Assembly: GCA_028279505.1 (NCBI GenBank)
Contig: JANQNP010000093.1
Coordinates: 1 to 64,000, forward strand
DNA from: Dehalococcoidia bacterium
Lineage (GTDB): Bacteria; Chloroflexota; Dehalococcoidia; UBA2979
Length of the DNA stretch: 64,000 bases
Direction: 5' to 3'
Positions 9,641 to 17,464 of this stretch are shown in pieces. A program made the translations under genes and the position numbers. The number at the start of each line of letters is the position of its first letter. Within the stretch, counting starts at the first letter, position 1. The notes under the pieces were generated by a model. It did no database searches, was not told where the DNA came from, and was given only the letters and a program-made list of their open reading frames with translations.

Positions 9641-10486
9641 CTAGATGTGGTACTCGAGGAGCGGCTCATCGCGCCTTCGTCGCCGCTGAATCGTTGCGGC
9701 GTGTGTCACCACCGACCCGGCGGGCACAGCGTGGGTGAGCCAGACGTTGCCGCCGATCACGCTGTCCTCGCCGATCACCGTTTCGCCGCCGAGGAGGCTG
9801 GCGTTGGCGTACACGACGACGTTGTCGCCGATCGTCGGGTGGCGCTTCTGCGTGGCGAGTTCCTTGCGCACGCTCAACGCGCCGATCGTCACTCCCTGGT
9901 AGAGGCGGACGTGGTCCCCAATCACCGCGGTTTCCCCGACGACGATGCCCGTGCCGTGATCGATCGCGAGCGACTTGCCGATCGTCGCGCCCGGGTGGAT
10001 GTCGATTCCAGTCAGGCGATGTGCCTGCTCGGTGATCAGCCGCGGTAGGAGCTCTACGCCCTCGAGGTGGAGGCGGTGAGCGATCCGGTAGTACGTCAGC
10101 GCCAGCGCGCCTGGGTAGGCGAGCAGCACCTCGTCGACGCTCTTCGCGGCTGGATCGGCTTCGTAGGTCGCGACGGCGTCGTCGGCGAGTTCTCGCTGCA
10201 GCTCCGGCAGGCCGTCAATGAACGCCGAGCAGATCTCGCCGGCCCGGTCAGAGGTCATGCCCTGACCGACGAGCAGCTCGCAGAGGTGCCCGCCGAGTTC
10301 GTTGAGTTCGCCTCGAACGGCGTCGGTGGACGCGCCCCCGCCCGAGGTGAAGTGAGGGAACAGCAGCGCCAGGGTCCGGCGCGTGAACTCCTCGGTGCGT
10401 CGCTCGATCGCTGGTGGCAACGCGTGTTCGGCGCGCGCGCGCACGACGTGTTGGACGAAGTCGTCGCCGGTGGGGAGCTCAGTCAT
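9641..10486 (-). CDS. cysE: serine O-acetyltransferase
   Basis: Left-handed beta-helix repeats (IDIHPGATIGKSLAIDHGTGIVVGETAVIGDHVRLYQGVTIGA); located upstream of cysK; start at ATG 10486. Confidence 0.87.
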   Translation of the reverse strand: MTELPTGDDFVQHVVRARAEHALPPAIERRTEEFTRRTLALLFPHFTSGGGASTDAVRGELNELGGHLCELLVGQGMTSDRAGEICSAFIDGLPELQRELADDAVATYEADPAAKSVDEVLLAYPGALALTYYRIAHRLHLEGVELLPRLITEQAHRLTGIDIHPGATIGKSLAIDHGTGIVVGETAVIGDHVRLYQGVTIGALSVRKELATQKRHPTIGDNVVVYANASLLGGETVIGEDSVIGGNVWLTHAVPAGSVVTHAATIQRRRRRDEPLLEYHI

Positions 10487-10647
10487 CGCAACCACGATAC
10501 CCCGGTGGGGCAGGGACGCGCCGCAACGGGCCGCGATCATCAGCGGCCGTTGGGCGTTGCACGCGACCAATCGTGCGAGCAATCGAGCAGGTTCGGGGGG
10601 CGCTGTTCGGGCCTGACTCGAGCGAGTTGCAACATGATCTCGTAAAT

Positions 10648-10659
10648 GCGAATATTCGC
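10648..10659. promoter_or_regulatory. 12-bp perfect palindrome GCGAATATTCGC upstream of cbiM, possible operator
   Basis: Direct reading; followed by CGGAT-TCGCG-ATCCG inverted repeat; about 70 nt upstream of the ECF operon start. Confidence 0.3.
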
Positions 10660-10727
10660 GGATTCGCGATCCGGATGTCCGCGCGACGGACGGTCCGCGA
10701 AGGTCGCGAAGCACGAGCGGGGGACGC

Positions 10728-11801
10728 ATGACCGCTTCGATTGCCCCGGCGTTGGTGGATGCGGCCCAAGGCCCCGCGCTGCACATCCCGGATGGGTTCC
10801 TGAGCACCCCGGTCGCGGCGGCCGGCTACGTCGGCACCGGAATCGCGATCGCGATCGCGGTGCGTCGGACGGACAGCCGCCTCGATGAGCGGGCGGTGCC
10901 GCTGATGGGGGTGATGGCCGCCTTCATTTTCGCGGCGCAGATGATGAACTTCCCGGTCGCTGGCGGGACGTCGGGTCACATGCTCGGCGGGGCGTTGGCG
11001 GCGATTCTGCTTGGTCCGGCCGCGGCGATCATTGTGATGGCCGCGGTGGTTGGGCTGCAGGCGCTGCTGTTCCAGGACGGCGGGCTGGTCGTTCTAGGCG
11101 CCAACATCTTCAACATGGGAGTGATCACGGCGCTGGTCGGGTGGGCGGTGTTCCGTCTGCTGGCGCCGCTGCAGCGGTGGCACGCCGCAGCGATGACGGT
11201 CGCGGTGTTCGCGGCGGGTTGGCTGTCGGTTGAGGCGTCCGCGGTGGCGACCGCGTTCCAGCTCGCGATCTCCGATACGTCGCCGCTCGATGTGGCGCTG
11301 CCGGCGATGTTCGGCGTGCACGCGCTGATCGGGATCGGCGAGGGGCTGATCTCCGCTGCGGCGTTCGGCTTCGTGCTGAGCACGCGTCCAGACTTGGTCC
11401 GCCTGCAACTGGGCGGTGGCTCCAGTGGCTCCGGTGGCGCGGCTGCCGAGGGCGATGCTGCCCTCGCGGCGAGCAGCATGGACCGCGGTACTGCCGCCGG
11501 CATCCTCGGAGTCGGGGTGGCGATCGCGATCGGGGTCGCGTTCCTGTCGCCGCTGGCCTCGGGCGATCCGGATGGCCTCGAGCGTGTCGCTGAGGACGAG
11601 GGGTTCATCGAGACCGCTGAGGACGCGTGGTACGAGATCCTGCCGGACTACACGATCCCGGGCGTCGACAACGAGGCGGCGAGCACCATCATCGCTGGCG
11701 TCGTGGGCGTGATTGTGGTGACCGGCGGAGTGCTGCTGGGGGCGCGGGTGCGGCGTCGTGGCACCTCGAGCGATCCGCCCGCATTGACCGAGCAGGCGTG
11801 A
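10728..11801 (+). CDS. ECF transporter substrate-binding component, CbiM/NikM with fused CbiN/PDGLE-like C-terminus
   Basis: [44 protein letters not shown]-terminal [13 protein letters not shown] plus TM. Confidence 0.88.
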   Translation: MTASIAPALVDAAQGPALHIPDGFLSTPVAAAGYVGTGIAIAIAVRRTDSRLDERAVPLMGVMAAFIFAAQMMNFPVAGGTSGHMLGGALAAILLGPAAAIIVMAAVVGLQALLFQDGGLVVLGANIFNMGVITALVGWAVFRLLAPLQRWHAAAMTVAVFAAGWLSVEASAVATAFQLAISDTSPLDVALPAMFGVHALIGIGEGLISAAAFGFVLSTRPDLVRLQLGGGSSGSGGAAAEGDAALAASSMDRGTAAGILGVGVAIAIGVAFLSPLASGDPDGLERVAEDEGFIETAEDAWYEILPDYTIPGVDNEAASTIIAGVVGVIVVTGGVLLGARVRRRGTSSDPPALTEQA

Positions 11802-11814
11802 GGGTGGGGCTTCG

Positions 11815-12609
11815 GTGATTGCGCGCGAGGCGCTGTTCGCCGAACGCCACATCGAGCGGGACAGCCTCCTCCACCGCATGGATGGGCGGGTGAAGCTGCC
11901 CGCCGCGCTGCTCTATATTGTCGCGATCACGCTGACCAATCCCGCGCAGTGGGCGACGCTGGCGCTGCTCGCGCTGCCGCTGCTGGTGGTCGTCGCGATC
12001 TCGCAGCTGCCGCTGTTGCTGGTGTTGATCCGCTCGGTGCTCGGGTTCCCGTTCGTGCTCGCAGCGGTGCCGCTGATGTTCACCGAGCCCGGCGAGGAGC
12101 TGTTCACGCTGCCGCTGGTCGGTTGGGACGCGAGCGTCGAGGGCTTCCAGGCGGTGGTGACGATCTTCATCAAGTCGTGGCTGGCGGTGCTCGTGGGGGT
12201 GCTGCTGACCTCGACGACCTCGGTCGGTGATCTGCTGCGGGCGCTGCGCACGTTGCGCGTGCCGAAGCTGCTGGTGGCGGTGGTGTTCTTTACCTACCGC
12301 TACCTGCACGTCGTGGGTTCCGAGGGCCAGCGGATGATGCGCGCCCGCGACTCGCGAGCGGCGGAGATCGAGGGGTATCGGAGCGGCGGTTCGCTGCGGT
12401 GGCGCGCGCGCATCCTCGGCTTCATGGTCGGGTCGCTGTTCACACGCAGCCTCGAGCGGGGCGAGCGGGTGTACGCGGCGATGCAGGCGCGTGGCTACGA
12501 CGGGGAGTCGCGATTCCTCACCAGTCCGCGCCTCGAAGCCTGGGAGATTGCGGCCGCAGCGGCCTTCGTGGCGTACGGTCTGATCGTTCAGTTCGGGATG
12601 CGGCTATGA
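11815..12609 (+). CDS. cbiQ: ECF transporter transmembrane component CbiQ
   Basis: MDGRVKLPAALLYIVAITLT ... MRARDSRAAEIEGYRSG ... FTRSLERGERVYAAMQARGYDGE (ECF T-component motifs). Confidence 0.86.
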   Translation: MIAREALFAERHIERDSLLHRMDGRVKLPAALLYIVAITLTNPAQWATLALLALPLLVVVAISQLPLLLVLIRSVLGFPFVLAAVPLMFTEPGEELFTLPLVGWDASVEGFQAVVTIFIKSWLAVLVGVLLTSTTSVGDLLRALRTLRVPKLLVAVVFFTYRYLHVVGSEGQRMMRARDSRAAEIEGYRSGGSLRWRARILGFMVGSLFTRSLERGERVYAAMQARGYDGESRFLTSPRLEAWEIAAAAAFVAYGLIVQFGMRL

Positions 12610-12629
12610 GGCGCGTGATCTCGGAAGAG

Positions 12630-12673
12630 GCGGCTGTGAGCCGCTGGCAGTTCGGGATGCGGCTTTGAGCCGC
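12630..12673 (+). repeat. tandem intercistronic hairpins GCGGCT-NNN-AGCCGC between cbiQ and cbiO
   Basis: GCGGCT-GTG-AGCCGC (12630-12643) and GCGGCT-TTG-AGCCGC (12659-12673); part of a 22-nt direct repeat CAGTTCGGGATGCGGCTwTGAG at 12589 and 12648. Confidence 0.5.
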
Positions 12674-13522
12674 GCAGTGGCCGAGGGCGTGTCGATGACC
12701 TCGACGGTCAAGGCGAGCGAGGACGGTGCGACGGCGTCGCCTGGTGCGGCGGCTGCGCTCGAGATCGCTGACCTGCACTACACGTACCAGGACGGCACCG
12801 AGGCGCTGACCGGCCTCGATCTGCGGATCGAGCCGGGGGAGAAGGTGGCGCTGCTCGGACCGAACGGGGCGGGCAAGTCGACGCTGATGATGTCGCTGCT
12901 CGGGATCTTCCGCGCCGAAGGCTCGGTCCGGGTGCTCGGCGAGGAGCTGAACGACGACACGCGGAAGTCGGTGCGGGCGAAGATCGGGCTGCTGTTCTCG
13001 AATCCCGACGACCAGCTCTTCTCGCCAACGGTGCTCGACGACGTCGCGTACGGACCGCTCTACATGGGCCTCCCGGCGGACGAGGTGATGCGCCGCTCGC
13101 GAGAGGCGCTGGCGGCCGTTGGTATGGAGGAGTTCGAGGCGCGAGCGCCGCACCACCTGAGCCTGGGGCAGAAGAAGCGGATCGCGATCGCGACGGTGCT
13201 CTCGATGGGGTCGCCGATCCTCGCGCTGGACGAGCCAAGCGCGAGCTTAGCTCCGGCCGCGCGGCGCGAGCTGATCGAACTCCTCGACGAGTTGCCGCAG
13301 ACCATGCTGATCTCGACGCACGATCTCTCGCTGGTGCGGGACCTGCTGCCTCGGACGGTGGTTCTCGATGGCGGGCGGGTTGTCGCCGACGGGCCTAGCG
13401 AGGAGCTACTGGTCGATGGCGATCTGCTGTCGGCACATGGGCTGGAGCCGCTCAGCGATCACGTCCACCCGGCGACGGGGACGACCCGACACCCCGGCGG
13501 CAGCGCGCCGGACCCGAACTAG
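12665..13522 (+). CDS. cbiO: ECF/ABC transporter ATP-binding protein CbiO (real start probably 12689 or 12695)
   Basis: LLGPNGAGKSTLMMSLLGIF (Walker A), LSLGQKKRIAIATVLSMGSPILALDEPSA. Confidence 0.9.
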   Translation: MSRAVAEGVSMTSTVKASEDGATASPGAAAALEIADLHYTYQDGTEALTGLDLRIEPGEKVALLGPNGAGKSTLMMSLLGIFRAEGSVRVLGEELNDDTRKSVRAKIGLLFSNPDDQLFSPTVLDDVAYGPLYMGLPADEVMRRSREALAAVGMEEFEARAPHHLSLGQKKRIAIATVLSMGSPILALDEPSASLAPAARRELIELLDELPQTMLISTHDLSLVRDLLPRTVVLDGGRVVADGPSEELLVDGDLLSAHGLEPLSDHVHPATGTTRHPGGSAPDPN

Positions 13523-13639
13523 CTTGTCTGGGCACCTGGCGTGTACCGCGCGCGGGCGGATGCCGATCGGCTGAATCGGCTATCTTCTGCGGGTCCAACC
13601 ACGGTTTGGTTTTTGGCTACACCGAGCGGGAGCGTGTGA

Positions 13640-13945
13640 GTGGCGGAGACGTCGAGTTCGACCGAGACGCTGACGTTGCAGTGCCGTTTGGTCGGCGAGC
13701 TGCGCGGCTTCCTGCCCGAAGGCGATCGCGGCGAGGGGCCAGTCGAGCTGCCGGGACCGGCGACGATCGACGACCTGCTGATCCACCTCGCGATCCCCGA
13801 CCGCGAGCTGCTGGTGGTGGGACTGAACGGTACGAAGGCGCCGCACACCGATGCGCTCAGCGACGGTGACGAGGTGACGATCGTCGCCCCGATGACCGGC
13901 GGCAGCAGGGAACAACGAGACCCAGAGGGAGGCGATGCGCGATGA
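13640..13945 (+). CDS. MoaD/ThiS-like ubiquitin-fold sulfur carrier with C-terminal extension
   Basis: LPGPATIDDLLIHLAIPDRELLVVGLNG..DALSDGDEVTIVAPMTGG followed by SREQRDPEGGDAR; stop overlaps AOR start (ATGA). Confidence 0.78.
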   Translation: MAETSSSTETLTLQCRLVGELRGFLPEGDRGEGPVELPGPATIDDLLIHLAIPDRELLVVGLNGTKAPHTDALSDGDEVTIVAPMTGGSREQRDPEGGDAR

Positions 13946-15747
13946 GCGAGCGGTACGGCTACTGGAACAAGGTCCTGCACGTCGACCTGAACGCCGCGAC
14001 GACGAGCATCGAGGAGCCCGGCGACGAGTTCTTCCGGATGTACGGTGGTGGTCGCGCGATGTCGGCCTACTACCTGCTGAAGCATGTGCCTGCAGGGACG
14101 GATGCGTTCGACCCGGAGAACGTGTTCGTCTTCTCGCCGGGTGTGATCACTGGCGCGCCGGTTCCCGGCGCGGGCCGGCACAACGTCGGCGCGGTGTCGC
14201 CGCTCAGCGGCGGGATCGCGGAGTCCGAGGCGGGCGGCTTCTGGGGCGCCGAGCTGAAGCGCGCCGGCTGGGACGGCATCGTCGTGCACGGCCAGTCCGA
14301 CAAGCCGGTCTACCTCTACATCAACAACGACACCGTCGAGATCCGCGACGCCTCGCACCTGTGGGGCAAGGTGACGGGCGATGTCGAGGACGCGATCCGC
14401 GAGGAGCACGACGACCAGTTCATCCGCGTGGCGCAGATCGGGCCGGCGGGCGAGAACCTCGTGCGGTTCGCCTGCGTGATGAACGACGGCAAGGAGGCTG
14501 CCGGTCGAGGCGGCATGGGCGCCGTGCTCGGCTCGAAGAAGCTGAAGGCGGTCGCGGTGCGTGGCACGCAGCCGGTGCCGGTCGCAGACAAGACCATCCT
14601 CAAGAACACGGCCAAGTGGGTGTCGACGACGCTCGACGAGAACCACGCCAACTTCAGCCACTTCGGTACGGGCGTCGCGATGGAGGGCAAGAATCTCGAC
14701 GGTGGGACGCCCTCGAGGAACTTCAAGTTCGGCTCGTTCGACGAGATCCGGAAGATCGACGCGGTCGCGGTCGGCGAGAACCACCGCATCCAGATGGACG
14801 CCTGCTTCGCGTGCTCGGTGCGCTGCAAGAAGGTCGTCCAGATCGAGATGTCCGAGGCCGACGCCGGCGTGACGAGGAAGGGCGTGCAGATCAGCCACGA
14901 CCCGAAGGGGCGCTACCGCGTCGATCCTCGGTACGGCGGACCGGAGTACGAATCGCTCGCGTCGCTGGGTGGCAACCTGAACGTCGATGACCTCGTGGCG
15001 ATCTGCAAGGCCAACGAGATGTGTAACTACCTGGGGATCGACTCGATCTCGACCGGGGCGACGATCGCCTGGGCGATGGAGGCGTACGAGAAGGGCCTGA
15101 TCACCCTCGAAGACACCGACGGCGAGCCGATGCGGTTCGAGCACGGCGACGATGTTGTGCGGTGGATCGAGAAGATCGCGACGCGGGATGGCTACGGCGA
15201 CGTGCTCGCCGAGGGCTCCCAACGCGTCGCCGAGGGCCTCGGGCTTGGCTCAGAGGAGTTCCTGACGACGGTCAAGGGCGTCGAGATGGGCATGCACGAC
15301 CCGCGCCACATGGAGAACATGCGCGAGACGTTCCTGCTCTCGCCGACCGGTGGCGACCACGGGAGCCCGACCAGCGACCGCAACGGTCTGCGCAACGCGG
15401 TTGGGATCTGCAGCTTCCTCGCCTACGACGACGAGCAGACCCTCGACATCCTGCGGGCGGTCACGGGCTGGGACATCGACGCCGAGGAGATGAAGACGAT
15501 CTCGCACCGCGGCCAGACGCTGGCTCGCATGTTCAACAACCGGCTGGGCTTCACCCGCGCCGACGATGTGCTGCCGAAGCGGTTCGAAGAGGACCTCCCG
15601 ATGCACAAGGGCATGTCGCCGGAGTTCCAGGACAGCCTGGTGATGAACTACTACGCCGAGCACGGCTGGGACGAGCAGGGTGTTCCGACGGCCGAGGGCA
15701 TGGCCGCCCTTGGTCTCTCCGAGGAGGAGCTGGCGCTCACGAGGTAG
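13942..15747 (+). CDS. aldehyde ferredoxin oxidoreductase family protein (tungsten/molybdopterin)
   Basis: YGYWNKVLHVDLNAATTSIEEP, YGGGRAMSAYYLL, GRHNVGAVSPLSGGIAESEAGGFWGAELKRAGWDGIVVHG, CFACSVRCKK, NNRLGFTRADDVLPKRF. Confidence 0.93.
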   Translation: MSERYGYWNKVLHVDLNAATTSIEEPGDEFFRMYGGGRAMSAYYLLKHVPAGTDAFDPENVFVFSPGVITGAPVPGAGRHNVGAVSPLSGGIAESEAGGFWGAELKRAGWDGIVVHGQSDKPVYLYINNDTVEIRDASHLWGKVTGDVEDAIREEHDDQFIRVAQIGPAGENLVRFACVMNDGKEAAGRGGMGAVLGSKKLKAVAVRGTQPVPVADKTILKNTAKWVSTTLDENHANFSHFGTGVAMEGKNLDGGTPSRNFKFGSFDEIRKIDAVAVGENHRIQMDACFACSVRCKKVVQIEMSEADAGVTRKGVQISHDPKGRYRVDPRYGGPEYESLASLGGNLNVDDLVAICKANEMCNYLGIDSISTGATIAWAMEAYEKGLITLEDTDGEPMRFEHGDDVVRWIEKIATRDGYGDVLAEGSQRVAEGLGLGSEEFLTTVKGVEMGMHDPRHMENMRETFLLSPTGGDHGSPTSDRNGLRNAVGICSFLAYDDEQTLDILRAVTGWDIDAEEMKTISHRGQTLARMFNNRLGFTRADDVLPKRFEEDLPMHKGMSPEFQDSLVMNYYAEHGWDEQGVPTAEGMAALGLSEEELALTR

Positions 15748-15770
15748 CACCCGCACTCGCAGATCAGGGA

Positions 15771-15792
15771 ACGGCCGCCGTCAGGCGGCCGT
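15771..15792. terminator. hairpin ACGGCCGCC-GTCA-GGCGGCCGT between convergent genes
   Basis: Perfect 9-bp stem followed by TTT; lies between the AOR stop and the convergent hydrolase stop. Confidence 0.7.
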
Positions 15793-15818
15793 TTCCGTGT
15801 CGCCGGCGTCCGCCCAAT

Positions 15819-16388
15819 TCAGTCGAACCGGGCGAGGAATGCGAGCGTCCAGTCCCGGATCTGGTCGACGATCGACGGGTCGTAGTCGGCGTGGCTCGAG
15901 TCCGCGACCAGATGCGCGCTGGTCGAGTAGATGAGGAGCTGGCCGCTGGCTTCCGCGATTAGCGCCCGAGCGGCCTCAAGATCCTCGCTGACCCAGGGGT
16001 CGTCTTCGCCGAGGTGGATCTGCAGGGCGACGTCGGCCGGCCAGGCGTCGCCGAACGTCGAGGACGGCACCGCTCCGTGGTAGAGGATCGCGCCCGCGAC
16101 GCCGGGGCGAGTCTGCGCGATCGCCTGCGCCGGCAGGACGCCGAGTGAGAAGCCGGCGACCACCAGTCGGTCTCCGAGTTCGTCCGCGGTGCGGACGCCC
16201 CGTTCTGTGATCTCCTCGAAGCCGATCGACTCGGCGTGCGCGACGCCCTCCTCGAGGGAGTCGAACGTGACGCCCTCGTACAGGTCGCGGGTCGACACGT
16301 CGTGCCCGGCCGCCCGGAGTTCGTCGGCGAAGGCGCGTACGCCCTCGGTGAGGCCGAGCGCGTGGTGGAAGAGCAGGACCTCGGCCAT
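15819..16388 (-). CDS. dienelactone hydrolase family protein
   Basis: AEVLLFHHALGLTEGVRAFADELRAAGHDVSTRDLYEG, VVAGFSLGVLPAQAIAQ. Confidence 0.82.
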   Translation of the reverse strand: MAEVLLFHHALGLTEGVRAFADELRAAGHDVSTRDLYEGVTFDSLEEGVAHAESIGFEEITERGVRTADELGDRLVVAGFSLGVLPAQAIAQTRPGVAGAILYHGAVPSSTFGDAWPADVALQIHLGEDDPWVSEDLEAARALIAEASGQLLIYSTSAHLVADSSHADYDPSIVDQIRDWTLAFLARFD

Positions 16389-16391
16389 GCG

Positions 16392-17267
16392 TCAGTCGTA
16401 GAGAGTGAGGCTGCCACCGAGGTCGATCGAGATCACCTCGATGTTCGGGTGACGGCGCGAGAGCTCCTCGTGGACTGGTGTCATGTCAGTGAGGTCGGGT
16501 GTGTCCGCAGCGCCGGTGAAGTTGTCGTGATGGCTCAGCAGGACGCGGTCCGGGCGGAGCAGCTCGCACTCGCCGGCGATGAAGTCCTCGACGGATCCCT
16601 GGATCGGCTCGCCGTCGATATGGCCTCGGCCGGCCGCAGCGAGCAGGGCGACGTCGACCGTGGTGTGAGCGTAGAGGCCGGTGAAGTAACCCATGCTGTC
16701 TTGGAAGAGGACGTTCCCGTGCCGCGTCTCGATCAGGTAGTCGAGCGCGCCGCCGATGTTGTCGCTGTGCGCGCCGCCCTCGATCAGTACCTCCAGCTCG
16801 CTGTCCGAGCGGTCACCGCGCGCGGCGCGGCGGTCCTGCCGTTCGTTCTCGGAGATGCCGAGGTCACCCGTCACGACGGTGCCGGGCGCGGCGGCGCGGC
16901 TCCAGATGCAGGAGTGGAGGCTGGGGATAACGCGGACGGAGACCGCCTCGTTGAGCTGGTATCGCTCGCCGCCCTGGGCGGTCCAGAGCTGTTCCTCGGG
17001 AACGCCGCGTCCGCGGAGGACGTGGGCGGACTCGTTCGAGCAGATCACGGTCGCGCCGGTGTTCTCTGCGATCACGTCGGCGCCCGCGATGTGGTCCCAG
17101 TGGCTGTGGCCGATCAGCGCGAAGTCCGCCTCGCTGATCTCGTCGAGCGTGACGCCTACGTCAGGCGCGGTGGACGGACGATCGATGTAGGTATCGAGGT
17201 AGATTACGAGCCCATCGATCGCGAGCCGGAACGTCGCACAGCCGAGCCAATCGATTGTCATCGACAC
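16392..17267 (-). CDS. MBL-fold metallo-hydrolase
   Basis: IDWLGCATFRLAIDGLVIYLDTY, GHSHWDHIAGADVIAENTGA, SHHDNF. Confidence 0.83.
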   Translation of the reverse strand: MSMTIDWLGCATFRLAIDGLVIYLDTYIDRPSTAPDVGVTLDEISEADFALIGHSHWDHIAGADVIAENTGATVICSNESAHVLRGRGVPEEQLWTAQGGERYQLNEAVSVRVIPSLHSCIWSRAAAPGTVVTGDLGISENERQDRRAARGDRSDSELEVLIEGGAHSDNIGGALDYLIETRHGNVLFQDSMGYFTGLYAHTTVDVALLAAAGRGHIDGEPIQGSVEDFIAGECELLRPDRVLLSHHDNFTGAADTPDLTDMTPVHEELSRRHPNIEVISIDLGGSLTLYD

Positions 17268-17383
17268 GTTGCGCCTCCTCGATCAGCGTGCGCGGGCCGG
17301 GCGACCTACGTGACGCTGGACGCCACGAAGCTAGCACTCACGACCGCGCGGGCGCCCATCACTTGTGGGTGCCAGACATACGA

Positions 17384-17408
17384 AACGGCCGCCCATGGGG
17401 CGGCCGTT
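17384..17408. terminator. hairpin AACGGCCGCCC-ATG-GGGCGGCCGTT downstream of the MCP gene
   Basis: 11-bp perfect stem; near-identical core to the hairpins at 15771 and 20194. Confidence 0.65.
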
Positions 17409-17464
17409 CCGTCACGATGCGGCGCACATCACAACGCCGTGTCGCGAACCCGTCAGACCATCGG

